57,980 nucleotides of DNA from Nostoc indistinguendum CM1-VF10 (lineage in GTDB: Bacteria; Cyanobacteriota; Cyanobacteriia; Cyanobacteriales; Nostocaceae). Location of the stretch: positions 1 through 57,980 of the forward strand of contig JAHHHS010000043.1 in the NCBI GenBank assembly GCA_019359215.1. Reading direction: 5' to 3'. This document shows, piece by piece, positions 7,763 to 16,445 of the stretch. The notes below the pieces were generated by a model that saw nothing but the letters and a program-made list of their open reading frames with translations, had not been told where the DNA came from and did no database searches. Within the stretch, counting starts at the first letter, position 1; every line of letters starts with the position of its first letter. The translations under genes were made by a program, and so were the position numbers.

Positions 7763-7828
7763 ATGAGTATTAATAGATTATGGGCGAGGCTTTTGTGGAT
7801 TTTGACTGAGAACAGGAGCAAGTTTTAA
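7763..7828 (+). pseudogene. remnant of a YdcF-like gene 3' end
   Basis: The short frame RLWARLLWILTENRSKF ends in a stop and resembles the C-terminus of the intact YdcF-like protein (CGRSFLWILTG). The nucleotide match is clearest over TTTTGTGGATTTT-ACTG. It implies that the methyltransferase gene lies between an intact YdcF gene and a duplicated or displaced piece of one. Confidence 0.5.
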
Positions 7829-7844
7829 ATAACATTTGAAATAA

Positions 7845-9062
7845 TCATTTTTTGCCAACATCATCTTCAAATAAAATTCGTTGATATTCCTCTAAAGCAC
7901 GCTGAAATGTATATTTGCTTTTATAAAGTTGACGCGCCTTTTCACCCATTACCTTAACTTTTAGGTTGTCATTAGCTAATTCACTTATTAATTTAGCGAG
8001 ATTTTCTGGATTATTGGGAGGGCTGTTAACACCGCAACCAGAAGTTGTTAAAAGTTTGTCAATGTATGAATCGGGCATAGAGATAGCAATAATTCCCCGT
8101 CCTGCGGCTAACATTCCATAGAGTTTAGATGGTGCGACAATCGACTCTGCACCAGGAATTAAACTGACAAGGGAAAGGTCGCAGGCGGTAAGGGATAGGG
8201 GAAGTAATTCTCTAGGTTGGTAAGGTAATAAGAGAATATTTTTGAGTTTGTGAGTTTTAATTGTTTGCTCGACTATTTTAGTTTTCGCTCCATCACCAAT
8301 AAAGATAAATTGAATAGGAGTATCTTTCAGTATTTGGGCAGCTTCAGTGATACTTTCAATATCATGCAATCTACCCAGGTTACCGGAATATAAAACTGTA
8401 AAAACTTTATCTAGATTATATTGTTTAGCAAATTGGTTGTTCTGCTTATCACAAATAGGAATATCTTCAATTGCCCAATTTTCAATTACTTTAATTATTG
8501 ATTTTAAATGAGGATACTTTTTTTCTAAAAAACTTTGCATTGAAGAACTGAGAACAATAACTTTATTTGCATATTTATAAGTTTGATAAATTAATTTACT
8601 TAACAAATTAAATAAAATACTGTTTTCCTGAATAATGCCAGACATAACAGCAGATTCAGGGAAAATATCTTGCAGTAGAAAGTAATACCTACCTGCACGC
8701 AAAAATTTAAAACAAAGACCCAGAATACCTGAGTATGGAGGATTGGAAACAATTAAAAGCGGTGTGCTGTAAGGTAGTTTAAATATCACATACACCAATG
8801 CACCTAACAGAAAAAAAATCGAACTGCTAATTTTGCTAAAAATGCTTGTTTTAGATTCAATAATAGAAAAAGCACGGTTAATTTTTACTTTGTATGGAAA
8901 TTCCGATGTAATATTGTTGGATTGAGTACTTATAAAAATATTTACCTCATAATTATTATGCGTCAGCCCCTTTACCAAGTCTGTTATTAGTTGAGCTGTT
9001 GCACCAGACTCAGGATAAAAATGCTGAGAAATAATCATGATTGATTTTGGGTTTTCAGTCAT
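7845..9062 (-). CDS. glycosyltransferase family 4 (WbuB-like)
   Basis: A 405-residue GT-B fold glycosyltransferase. The N-terminal donor/acceptor domain opens with IISQHFYPESGATAQL. The C-terminal GT1-type domain carries VLYSGNLGRLHDIES (about 225-240) and VAPSKLYGMLAAGRGII (about 325-340), the nucleotide-sugar-binding region. It resembles WbuB-type aminosugar transferases, but the sugar cannot be read from sequence. Its ATG overlaps the TGA of the upstream glycosyltransferase by 4 bp, implying translational coupling. It should act on the cytoplasmic face, adding a sugar to the lipid-linked EPS unit. Confidence 0.88.
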   Translation of the reverse strand: MTENPKSIMIISQHFYPESGATAQLITDLVKGLTHNNYEVNIFISTQSNNITSEFPYKVKINRAFSIIESKTSIFSKISSSIFFLLGALVYVIFKLPYSTPLLIVSNPPYSGILGLCFKFLRAGRYYFLLQDIFPESAVMSGIIQENSILFNLLSKLIYQTYKYANKVIVLSSSMQSFLEKKYPHLKSIIKVIENWAIEDIPICDKQNNQFAKQYNLDKVFTVLYSGNLGRLHDIESITEAAQILKDTPIQFIFIGDGAKTKIVEQTIKTHKLKNILLLPYQPRELLPLSLTACDLSLVSLIPGAESIVAPSKLYGMLAAGRGIIAISMPDSYIDKLLTTSGCGVNSPPNNPENLAKLISELANDNLKVKVMGEKARQLYKSKYTFQRALEEYQRILFEDDVGKK

Positions 9063-10093
9063 AAGCTAGATGCTAATTTATTATAAATTTCTATATGTTT
9101 CTTAGCTGCTTCATCCCAGTTAAAGAGTTTCGCCCTGGTAAATCCTTTATCAATATAATTATTTCTTATCTCGTAATCCAGTAGCTTTTCTAAGGCACAA
9201 CTAATTGCCCCTATGTTTTCTGGGTCAACCAATATCCCTGCATCACCAACAACTTCTGGCATGGAGGATATGTTAGAGGCAATTACAGGACAACCACAAT
9301 TCATAGCATCAAGAGGTGGTAAACCAAAACCTTCGTATAGAGAAGGATAAACTAGAGCATAAGCATTTTGATACAGATAGTTTAATTCTTTATTAGCTAG
9401 GTTTTCAAAAGCAATGATCCTATCTTGTAAGCCTAGGTTTGAAAATAGTGTATTTTCTTCTTCTGAGAACTTTGATCCAACACATATCATTGAAAATCCT
9501 AGTTTCGGTAATGATGATTCAAAAAATCCAGAAATAGCAGCTTTAAAGTTTTTATATTTTACTCTCTTCCCTATAAATAATATATATCGCTTATTCATAG
9601 TTCTGCTTACCTCCAAAACTTTAAGAGGAGGTTGTAAATTAAGTACTTCATCAATTTTGAATGTAGCACCAAGACCCACAACATAAATATGAGGATGATT
9701 TTTTAATTGAGGATAAAGTACTAGTAAATCTTTTTTGGTACTTTCAGAAATACACACTATTGCATCTGCGGCATGAATAGCTGATTTCATTTGCCAAATA
9801 TTTAAGAATGAGTTAAAGCTATGAATGTAACCAAGTTCATAAATAAAATCATAAATTGTCACTATATTAATAGCATTTTTATTGGCTGAAATACGATAAT
9901 AGCTTGAATGAAAAATATGAGATTTTTGGTAAACTGGTAGATACTTCGTAAATTTATTGCCTGTTGTACGTGTTATTTCAAAAGCTTCACTAACAGTAAT
10001 TCTTGATGTTATTTCTTTCCAGTATGTAGATACCCCTCCCTGGGACTGAAGTTGGTAAATAATATCATCAAAACATAATTTAAGTTTCATCAT
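9059..10093 (-). CDS. glycosyltransferase family 4 (mannosyltransferase-like)
   Basis: A 344-residue GT4 enzyme. It opens CFDDIIYQLQSQGGVSTYW, typical of the acceptor-side Rossmann domain in this group. The second domain has ILFIGKRVKYKN (about 168-179) and the EX7E signature YPSLYEGFGLPPLDAMNCG (about 252-270). The likely role is addition of a hexose to the EPS repeat unit. It is first of a two-gene overlapping pair with the WbuB-like gene. The start is the upstream of two adjacent ATGs. Confidence 0.88.
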   Translation of the reverse strand: MMKLKLCFDDIIYQLQSQGGVSTYWKEITSRITVSEAFEITRTTGNKFTKYLPVYQKSHIFHSSYYRISANKNAINIVTIYDFIYELGYIHSFNSFLNIWQMKSAIHAADAIVCISESTKKDLLVLYPQLKNHPHIYVVGLGATFKIDEVLNLQPPLKVLEVSRTMNKRYILFIGKRVKYKNFKAAISGFFESSLPKLGFSMICVGSKFSEEENTLFSNLGLQDRIIAFENLANKELNYLYQNAYALVYPSLYEGFGLPPLDAMNCGCPVIASNISSMPEVVGDAGILVDPENIGAISCALEKLLDYEIRNNYIDKGFTRAKLFNWDEAAKKHIEIYNKLASSL

Positions 10094-10628
10094 AAGACTA
10101 CCAATTCCAATTATTATAATTAATAATAATTATTTTTATATTAGTTTTTACCCTAGCCCATATGCAAGTTATACCTGTTATTGACCTATAAAAATCAGTA
10201 ACTTAAACGAAAGTTTTTACCAAAAACGCTTAATATTAAAAGGCGGAAATAAGCTGTTAAGTATAACCAATATTTTAGTGCCAATCACTAACCAATTACT
10301 GAATGAATATGAAAAATTAAATAAATGATGAAAATATCTATTTTAAGATATTCTAAAGTAGATATTAATTTAGTTTAGGAAGATTTATTAAAACGTCATA
10401 CTTTTCTAAAAAAAATATTTGAAAAATTCATTTGATAGCCACCTTTTGTTTGATTTAATAGATTTGAAGGTACAATTTTAACGATTGGAGCATTTAGAAT
10501 ATTTCTAAAATATTCATGAATAGTATATATTTCACCCATGCTATGATGATATGACAGAGTAAATTGTAATAGCTTAAAAAATTATAATTTCCTTGTTTAC
10601 TTACTTGGATAAATTATATTTATCCAAA
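10094..10628. other. 535-bp AT-rich gap in the EPS cluster
   Basis: A low-GC stretch with no intact gene. Its right half holds a short minus-strand frame that looks like a gene remnant (10396-10539). The left half shows no recognisable structure. Confidence 0.6.
10396..10539 (-). pseudogene. possible 3' remnant of an EPS-cluster gene
   Basis: A minus-strand frame of 47 codons (MGEIYTIHEYFRNILN, PIVKIVPSNLL, KGGYQMNFSNIFF) ends in TGA at 10396-10398. Composition looks protein-like, and the open frame continues upstream with LQFTLSYHHS before a TAA beside a run of six T. No start codon with a ribosome site was found. The family was not recognised; it could be the surviving end of a transferase, or chance in AT-rich DNA. 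Confidence 0.35.
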
Positions 10629-11549
10629 TTATTGTTTGCTTGCTAGGAAAATATTTTTGAGTTTTTTTAATATATTTATAAATTTATTATTCATCGTTCT
10701 CAGAAACTTTTTAATAAGTTTATAATCATAGTCTCTGACAGTAATTATATCGGGAAAACTATTGACTTCTGAAGATTTTAAGTTAGGTTTTGTCTTTAAA
10801 AACCAGCGAGCAACTAAAAAACCATGAGTCCCACTACCATCCAAGCCAACATTACTAACATAGCTAATTGGTGGAAAAAGGGCATAGCCATTTATTTTAA
10901 AAATACTCCAGTACCAACGAATAGCCCAAGAATCTATTTGATCGGCTATTTGCATTTTCAGCATATTGAAGTAATTATAAGTTCCATCTAAATTGAATTT
11001 ATGTTGCATTTGTAAATCAGTTTCTAAAATCTCCCATCCATTAATTTCTGGATCAAAGCATTCCCAAGCTCTTTTCCAAGTTCCCCATCCCCATGAAGTT
11101 GTAAAAGGTAGAAATAGCGATGTAGTACGATTAGTAAACTCTGGAATTGGATACATATAACCAGAAATTTGCATTACGGAAGGTTCATCCTGGTACTTTT
11201 CTAATGCATGATTTAAAAAACTTAAAAATACTGGAGATAATACCAAGTCATCTTCAACAACAATTACTCGACCATAGATATCACATAAATGAGTAACACC
11301 TAAGATAATAGAATCTGCCAAACCTTTATTTGTTGGGGACTCAACAATTGTTGATTTTTTACCTACCATATAGTGAACTAGCTGCCGTGTTTGCATTACT
11401 TTATCTTTATCTTGTTCCGTTTTCGCCCCATCACAAAAAACATATAGAGGACTATCAGCAAACTCTGGACATCGCATCAAACTTTCTATAGTCCGACGAG
11501 TATGTTCTGGACGTTTATAAACAAAAAGTGCAATCGGAGAATAATTCAT
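10629..11549 (-). CDS. glycosyltransferase (GT2/GNT-I-like fold)
   Basis: A 306-residue enzyme of the GT-A type. It opens SPIALFVYKRPEHTRRTIES; the metal-binding acidic motif is VIVVEDDLVLSP (about residues 94-105), and a Trp-rich TTSWGWGTWKRAW block (about 148-160) is characteristic of this bacterial EPS subgroup. Acceptor and donor are unknown. ATG 11549 is used instead of TTG 11555. It is flanked by gaps of about 200 and 535 bp, so it may have its own promoter or be part of a loosely packed operon. Confidence 0.82.
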   Translation of the reverse strand: MNYSPIALFVYKRPEHTRRTIESLMRCPEFADSPLYVFCDGAKTEQDKDKVMQTRQLVHYMVGKKSTIVESPTNKGLADSIILGVTHLCDIYGRVIVVEDDLVLSPVFLSFLNHALEKYQDEPSVMQISGYMYPIPEFTNRTTSLFLPFTTSWGWGTWKRAWECFDPEINGWEILETDLQMQHKFNLDGTYNYFNMLKMQIADQIDSWAIRWYWSIFKINGYALFPPISYVSNVGLDGSGTHGFLVARWFLKTKPNLKSSEVNSFPDIITVRDYDYKLIKKFLRTMNNKFINILKKLKNIFLASKQ

Positions 11550-11744
11550 AAACAAACCATAATAAAGTATGAACTAAACTTTTTAGGCTCTTGCGTTGGT
11601 TTTATGGTACTGCATTAAAATAGCCATTTTATAGAAAGGCTCAAAAATTTAAAATCCAGTCATAGCTAGGAATATAAGCTCTGATTAGATTTTATTTATT
11701 ATTCGACTCCATAAAAAGAACTGAAGAGCCACTTTTTATTATTA

Positions 11745-12986
11745 CTAGGCTGTATTTAACTTAGTTTTTTTAAGCCCAATAATAGCAAATAATAAATACC
11801 AAAAAATATATGAATTATATAAAGCACCAGAAAACATAACAGCAACAGCATATTGAATATAAAGAAGTCCTAACCAGCTCCAAGAGTTATTTTTTGCCAT
11901 AACTATACTGATTGCTTTGATGGTTGCATAAATGTAAAGCATCAAAAATAAAGAACCACCTAAAAACCCAGTAGCAAGAAACGCTTCTAGTATCAGGTTA
12001 TGCGGATATCCTAAATTGGGAACCTCTAAGCCATAACCAAATATTGGGTATTCTACGATAAGTTCACTTACTTTTTGATATAATTCTGGTCGTTGAACAA
12101 ATTGTGAATAACCAAAATAATCACCACTTAAAAGTGATGTAAAACGTTCTATTAAACTACTGCCAGAATCTAATGCAAATGAAAAAGCTATATTTGCAAA
12201 GACAACCGCAACAGTAATGATACTAAATATTTTAAATGTGTTAACTCGCTGGTGTTGCAAACTAACTAATAATAAACAAACACATACAAAAATTGCCACA
12301 ATAGGTCCTTTTGAAGCTGCAAGAAATAATAAAATCAGACCTGTTACTAAGAAAAAAATACATACTAGTTTACCAATCCTATTTTTAGAAAGTTCTATGT
12401 TGACCAATATGTACAGGCTGATTAATAATAGCGAACCGCCTTGATGACCTAAAGAAATAGGATTTAACGCTTCTCCAGCAAGTCTACCTTGTTCCTGAAA
12501 TACTTTACTAAGTTGCCCTTGTGCAATTAAAGGTAATGCTAAAATCGAGGCAGTACCTAAAAAAGCCCAAGATGAATACAAATATTTTTTATATTGCTTC
12601 AAATCTAAAAATAGAAATGTTATTCCTGGTATTAGACAAATACCAAACCAGTTTAGCAAGTATTCACTAGACTCTCTAATCAAAAGATTATTATAACTAG
12701 TTTCATAAAAAAGTCTAAAAGAATAAAAGAAAATAAATAATATAATAAATACTGATGATATTTTTGTCCTTACTAAAAGGTTTTTCTCATAATTAATATT
12801 GCTGTTAAATAAAATGACTAATAAACTTGCTATTAATACAATCACTCTATAAGGTATTGTTATCAAACGTGAAGTTGAGGCATCATTAATGGAAGGCGCG
12901 ATTATTCCATAACCAAAAAGAGCTATAGAAAATAGCCCTATTTTAATTGTCACTTTCAATATATAATATGAAACTTTTAATTTCAT
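11745..12986 (-). CDS. O-antigen ligase/polymerase-like membrane protein (Wzy-type)
   Basis: A 413-residue integral membrane protein with about ten or more hydrophobic segments. The loop YGLEVPNLGYPHNLILEAFLA (about residues 323-343) is the H-N-x-x-L-E signature of the Wzy/O-antigen ligase family, and AASKGPIVA matches the preceding conserved SRG/SKG loop. In this cluster the likely role is periplasmic polymerisation of the EPS repeat unit. IctB at 34.7 kb belongs to the same superfamily but to a different group. Confidence 0.8.
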   Translation of the reverse strand: MKLKVSYYILKVTIKIGLFSIALFGYGIIAPSINDASTSRLITIPYRVIVLIASLLVILFNSNINYEKNLLVRTKISSVFIILFIFFYSFRLFYETSYNNLLIRESSEYLLNWFGICLIPGITFLFLDLKQYKKYLYSSWAFLGTASILALPLIAQGQLSKVFQEQGRLAGEALNPISLGHQGGSLLLISLYILVNIELSKNRIGKLVCIFFLVTGLILLFLAASKGPIVAIFVCVCLLLVSLQHQRVNTFKIFSIITVAVVFANIAFSFALDSGSSLIERFTSLLSGDYFGYSQFVQRPELYQKVSELIVEYPIFGYGLEVPNLGYPHNLILEAFLATGFLGGSLFLMLYIYATIKAISIVMAKNNSWSWLGLLYIQYAVAVMFSGALYNSYIFWYLLFAIIGLKKTKLNTA

Positions 12987-13115
12987 GTTTAGTTCTTACT
13001 AATGAATGCTAATTTTTTCATTTTCTTTTTTTGACCACAAAATAGACAAAATATTTAATAGAATAGTTTAACTATATGTTAATTAAAATTGTTTAATTAT
13101 TATAGCATTTGGACT

Positions 13116-14102
13116 TTAATTTATTGATTCTACAATCTGTTTGATGTTCTGTTTAAGAATTTCAGGAGGGTTGGCAACTTCTGAATTGTAACCACCTTCA
13201 AATATTTTTTCTCGCAATGGATCTAAAAATATAGGCTCATATAGATGTAACCTCTCTAAATACCAAATAGTTGGACACTGACCTAGATAAGATGCCCAAG
13301 CACTAAATGAACTATGAGAAGATGCAATAATTAATTGACTTCTAGATAAAGTAATTAAGTCATTTAATGCACATTTATTATTAGATAAAGAGACGTTAGG
13401 GAGTTTAAGGATATCTTCCAGTTCATAAGGATAGCCATCTGAAAAAACTGTTGCTGGGAGATTGTGTCCCGCAATATCTCTAACTGACTGTAAGGCTCTA
13501 GCAAACCATAGAATAGGAGTACGGGTAGTACGCTGAACTGAAAAATCATCTCCAGGTTTAGGTTCTAGATAGTCTCCCATGCGAATATGAATCCCAATAC
13601 AAGGGCTTGGTTGGTGATAGATATGGGCTAATAGAGAAGGGCGAATCATTCCAATTAAACGGTTTTTAAGAAATGGCTGATGCTGCTTCAAGCCTTGAAA
13701 GTAGTCATTCCAAGGTGGCATCCTATTGAAAATGATACGAATATAACTTTTGCTCTCCTCTAAATTCAACTCTTCTACTTGGGAAAGTGGTGGATTATAA
13801 AATTTATTTTCCTGACTAATTGATTTTTGCAAGTAATATCTGAATCTAGAATAATAGTCTTGAGTCGTAAACAAATTGGCATAGTAACGTTTGGTTCGCT
13901 CACCTCTTAACCAAGGTCCAATACGAACTTCACTCCAGTTAGGAGATAGGACAGGAAGTCCATTAAGTTTCGCAAACAAAACTGCTTTAGCCCAGACTAG
14001 GAGCATATTACCTAAACCACAACGAGGCATCTGGGCATCTACAAAAGCGTTACTACTAGTATTGAATAGCTGGGAAGTTTTTAATGTCTGATAAGGCTGC
14101 AT
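13116..14102 (-). CDS. GT11-like alpha-1,2-fucosyltransferase
   Basis: A 328-residue protein. The N-terminal CGLGNMLLVWAKAVLFA (about residues 28-44) matches the G-G-L-G-N-x start of GT11 enzymes. CIGIHIRMGDY (about 171-181) matches the HxRRGDY nucleotide-binding motif, with Met in place of the second Arg, and SSHSSFSAWASYLG is the late GT11 motif. It probably transfers fucose (or a related sugar from a GDP donor) to the EPS. GGAGAAAAT precedes the ATG. Confidence 0.72.
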   Translation of the reverse strand: MQPYQTLKTSQLFNTSSNAFVDAQMPRCGLGNMLLVWAKAVLFAKLNGLPVLSPNWSEVRIGPWLRGERTKRYYANLFTTQDYYSRFRYYLQKSISQENKFYNPPLSQVEELNLEESKSYIRIIFNRMPPWNDYFQGLKQHQPFLKNRLIGMIRPSLLAHIYHQPSPCIGIHIRMGDYLEPKPGDDFSVQRTTRTPILWFARALQSVRDIAGHNLPATVFSDGYPYELEDILKLPNVSLSNNKCALNDLITLSRSQLIIASSHSSFSAWASYLGQCPTIWYLERLHLYEPIFLDPLREKIFEGGYNSEVANPPEILKQNIKQIVESIN

Positions 14103-14238
14103 ATTTTCTCCAATATAGTGTACTGTACAAGTAGTTTTTTGTTAATTGATGAAAATTGTTAAATTTTCAGTTTATATTTTTTCCGAGGTGCAAATAAATT
14201 TTATGTATGCTAATTTATTGTAGTTGTTATTATCAGGC

Positions 14239-15462
14239 TTAAGTGCTTGAAGAAGAGAATAGACATATAACACATTTAATAATTGAATTTAAAACTAAAG
14301 CAATTAAAATTCCAAGCTCGGACATGAAATAACCAAAAATACATAGCATTATGCCTAACAAAGGAGCTTCTAAAGTTTGAATTTTCCAATAAGCATTTTC
14401 TTTCCCAGATAGTTGTAGCGCAAATTGAAATTGCATTGCTAAAGATTTAAATACGAAAATAGTAGCCATCCAAGGTATCATCCATTCTCCATTTTGAAAA
14501 GTTTTACCTAAAATTTGCCCCAAGATAAATGGAGCTAAAAACTTACCCGCTATAAATAGTCCTAACAACAAAAATGACATTATAACCACAGTTTTAAGCA
14601 AGTAATGGCGTACTATTGATGGTTTTGTCCAATCTAAGTTTGCCGTACTAGCGCTAGTAAAAGCATTAGAAACTAACCCTACAGGTTGCATGAGGCTAGC
14701 TATAGCTACATAAGAACCTAGCGTGGCTAAGGAACCAAAAAATGAAAAAGCCCATATGTCTGCATTTACGCTTAATGACTCAAAAGCATAGGGTAAAAAA
14801 GCTTTAGTTAGGTGTGAAGTGGGAGGTTTAGCTGCAATAGTTAAACCATTAAAAATTTGCTCTTTTTTAAAAAATCCTATAACAACAGATGTAAACCAGA
14901 TAGCAATATTAATTAAGACTAATGAAGCAACTGATAGCGAGCCAGAAAGAATTGTTCCCAATACTAAAATTAGGTAACTCACTTGATATGCTAACCGTAT
15001 TAAATATTGAGTATCAATAGCTCCAGATGCAAGATAAATTGAAGATATGCTTACGCTCAGTAGAAAAAAAGGGAAATTAAAAGCGTACAATGCGCTAATT
15101 AAACGAGCATTCAAAGGAATAGGGCCGTAAGCCAAGCTTGCAATAATTCCAATAGGAATAAACAAAAATGATAGCTTATAAGTATAGAAAATAGTTCTTC
15201 GCCAAGCTTCTTTAGAAGATATTTGTTTAGAAGTAATTAATCCCTTAACTGTTCTATCCCATTGACAAGTTCCTAATCTACTAACTGTATAAGGAACCAA
15301 TATTACTAAACTAAATAATCCTCTGTCCTCTGCTCCTAATGTTCGATTTACTAAAATAGCAGTTGGAAAGGAAATTATAGTGATTAATACTTCCCAACCT
15401 AAGCTTCGTGTAGCTCCAATTGCAACCTTATCTAATATTTTTATGGAAAAAAAGCTTGCCAT
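14239..15462 (-). CDS. Wzx-type oligosaccharide flippase (MOP superfamily)
   Basis: A 407-residue membrane protein with about twelve hydrophobic segments. The first region GWEVLITIISFPTAILVNRTLG and following GAEDRGLFSLVILVPY are typical of polysaccharide flippases that move undecaprenyl-linked units across the inner membrane. The longest frame begins at a TTG (15567) and would overlap the next gene by 67 bp. The ATG at 15462 leaves a 38-bp gap and places the first membrane segment about 20 residues in, so it is preferred. Confidence 0.82.
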   Translation of the reverse strand: MASFFSIKILDKVAIGATRSLGWEVLITIISFPTAILVNRTLGAEDRGLFSLVILVPYTVSRLGTCQWDRTVKGLITSKQISSKEAWRRTIFYTYKLSFLFIPIGIIASLAYGPIPLNARLISALYAFNFPFFLLSVSISSIYLASGAIDTQYLIRLAYQVSYLILVLGTILSGSLSVASLVLINIAIWFTSVVIGFFKKEQIFNGLTIAAKPPTSHLTKAFLPYAFESLSVNADIWAFSFFGSLATLGSYVAIASLMQPVGLVSNAFTSASTANLDWTKPSIVRHYLLKTVVIMSFLLLGLFIAGKFLAPFILGQILGKTFQNGEWMIPWMATIFVFKSLAMQFQFALQLSGKENAYWKIQTLEAPLLGIMLCIFGYFMSELGILIALVLNSIIKCVICLFSSSST

Positions 15463-15500
15463 ACTTTCAAAAAGTAAGTTACTGAAATTTATAATATGTC

Positions 15501-16166
15501 TCACTTTTCTAAAGGGGAAATAAAGTTGGGCACACTTGTTTTTTGTAAACAGTTTTTCTTGAGACAATTTAAAACTAATTGATCCAAATGAACAGTAAGA
15601 TTAAAATCTGAAAAATTTTCTTCAATAAATTCAAATAAACTAGTTTTACTAGGAAAACCTGGCTCTGTTCCAAACAATCGGAAATCATCAATAATAATAG
15701 AATTTACTTTATTTTTGTACATTGCAATAATTTTCAATTCCTCTATTGCTGGTTCAGGAATAGAGCCACAAGAAGTAATACCACCTGAGAAGTGACCATC
15801 CAAAAAGATAAGGCAGTCTTTGACTATTTCCTGCCTTAATAGTTCTGGCAAAATATCTAACGTATCACCTTGAAATACCTGAATATTTTTGTTTGGCTTT
15901 AAAAAACTATTTGCTTTATCAGCTAATTCTTTATTTAATTCAATTGTATAAACATTTTCAAAAAATGGAGCGCATCTGCGTGTAGTAACGCCTAAGTAAG
16001 TTCCTACCTCAATAAAAGTTTTTGATTGTGTTGCTATTTGAGAGGCTTTAATTGCTCGAAACTTTGTGTAACTATGGGGCGCATTGACAAATTTAAATGT
16101 AGCAATATTGTATAAGTCTACTAAGTGACCTATAAAAGCTTCAAAATTTTTATTTTGCTTATTCAT
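15501..16166 (-). CDS. SAM-dependent methyltransferase-like protein
   Basis: A 221-residue protein with KTFIEVGTYLGVTTRR (about residues 48-63) as SAM motif I and VYTIELNKELADKA as motif II. IFLDGHFSGG (about 119-128) resembles the catalytic-loop region of class I methyltransferases that modify sugars. It sits between wzc and the flippase gene, so EPS methylation is likely but unproven. Confidence 0.7.
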   Translation of the reverse strand: MNKQNKNFEAFIGHLVDLYNIATFKFVNAPHSYTKFRAIKASQIATQSKTFIEVGTYLGVTTRRCAPFFENVYTIELNKELADKANSFLKPNKNIQVFQGDTLDILPELLRQEIVKDCLIFLDGHFSGGITSCGSIPEPAIEELKIIAMYKNKVNSIIIDDFRLFGTEPGFPSKTSLFEFIEENFSDFNLTVHLDQLVLNCLKKNCLQKTSVPNFISPLEK

Positions 16167-16445
16167 AATGAACTAAGTCTTGATTGAATATGTAGCATTC
16201 TTTGTTCAACAAAACACACTTAGCATGTTTTGCTATTAACTTAGTCTATGTAGAAATTCTATATCTTGCTAAGTATACTGAGAACCAAACTTTTACAGGG
16301 CAAGCTTTTAGCCAGCTTATTTTTTCAGAAATCGAACCAGATTCCTATATATCAACTCTATTACTTCAGTTTCGCCTCTAACTTTACACAACGTAAATCT
16401 TAAATACCTTCATAAAAAATGCTAGGTTTACCAAATTAATACCAG

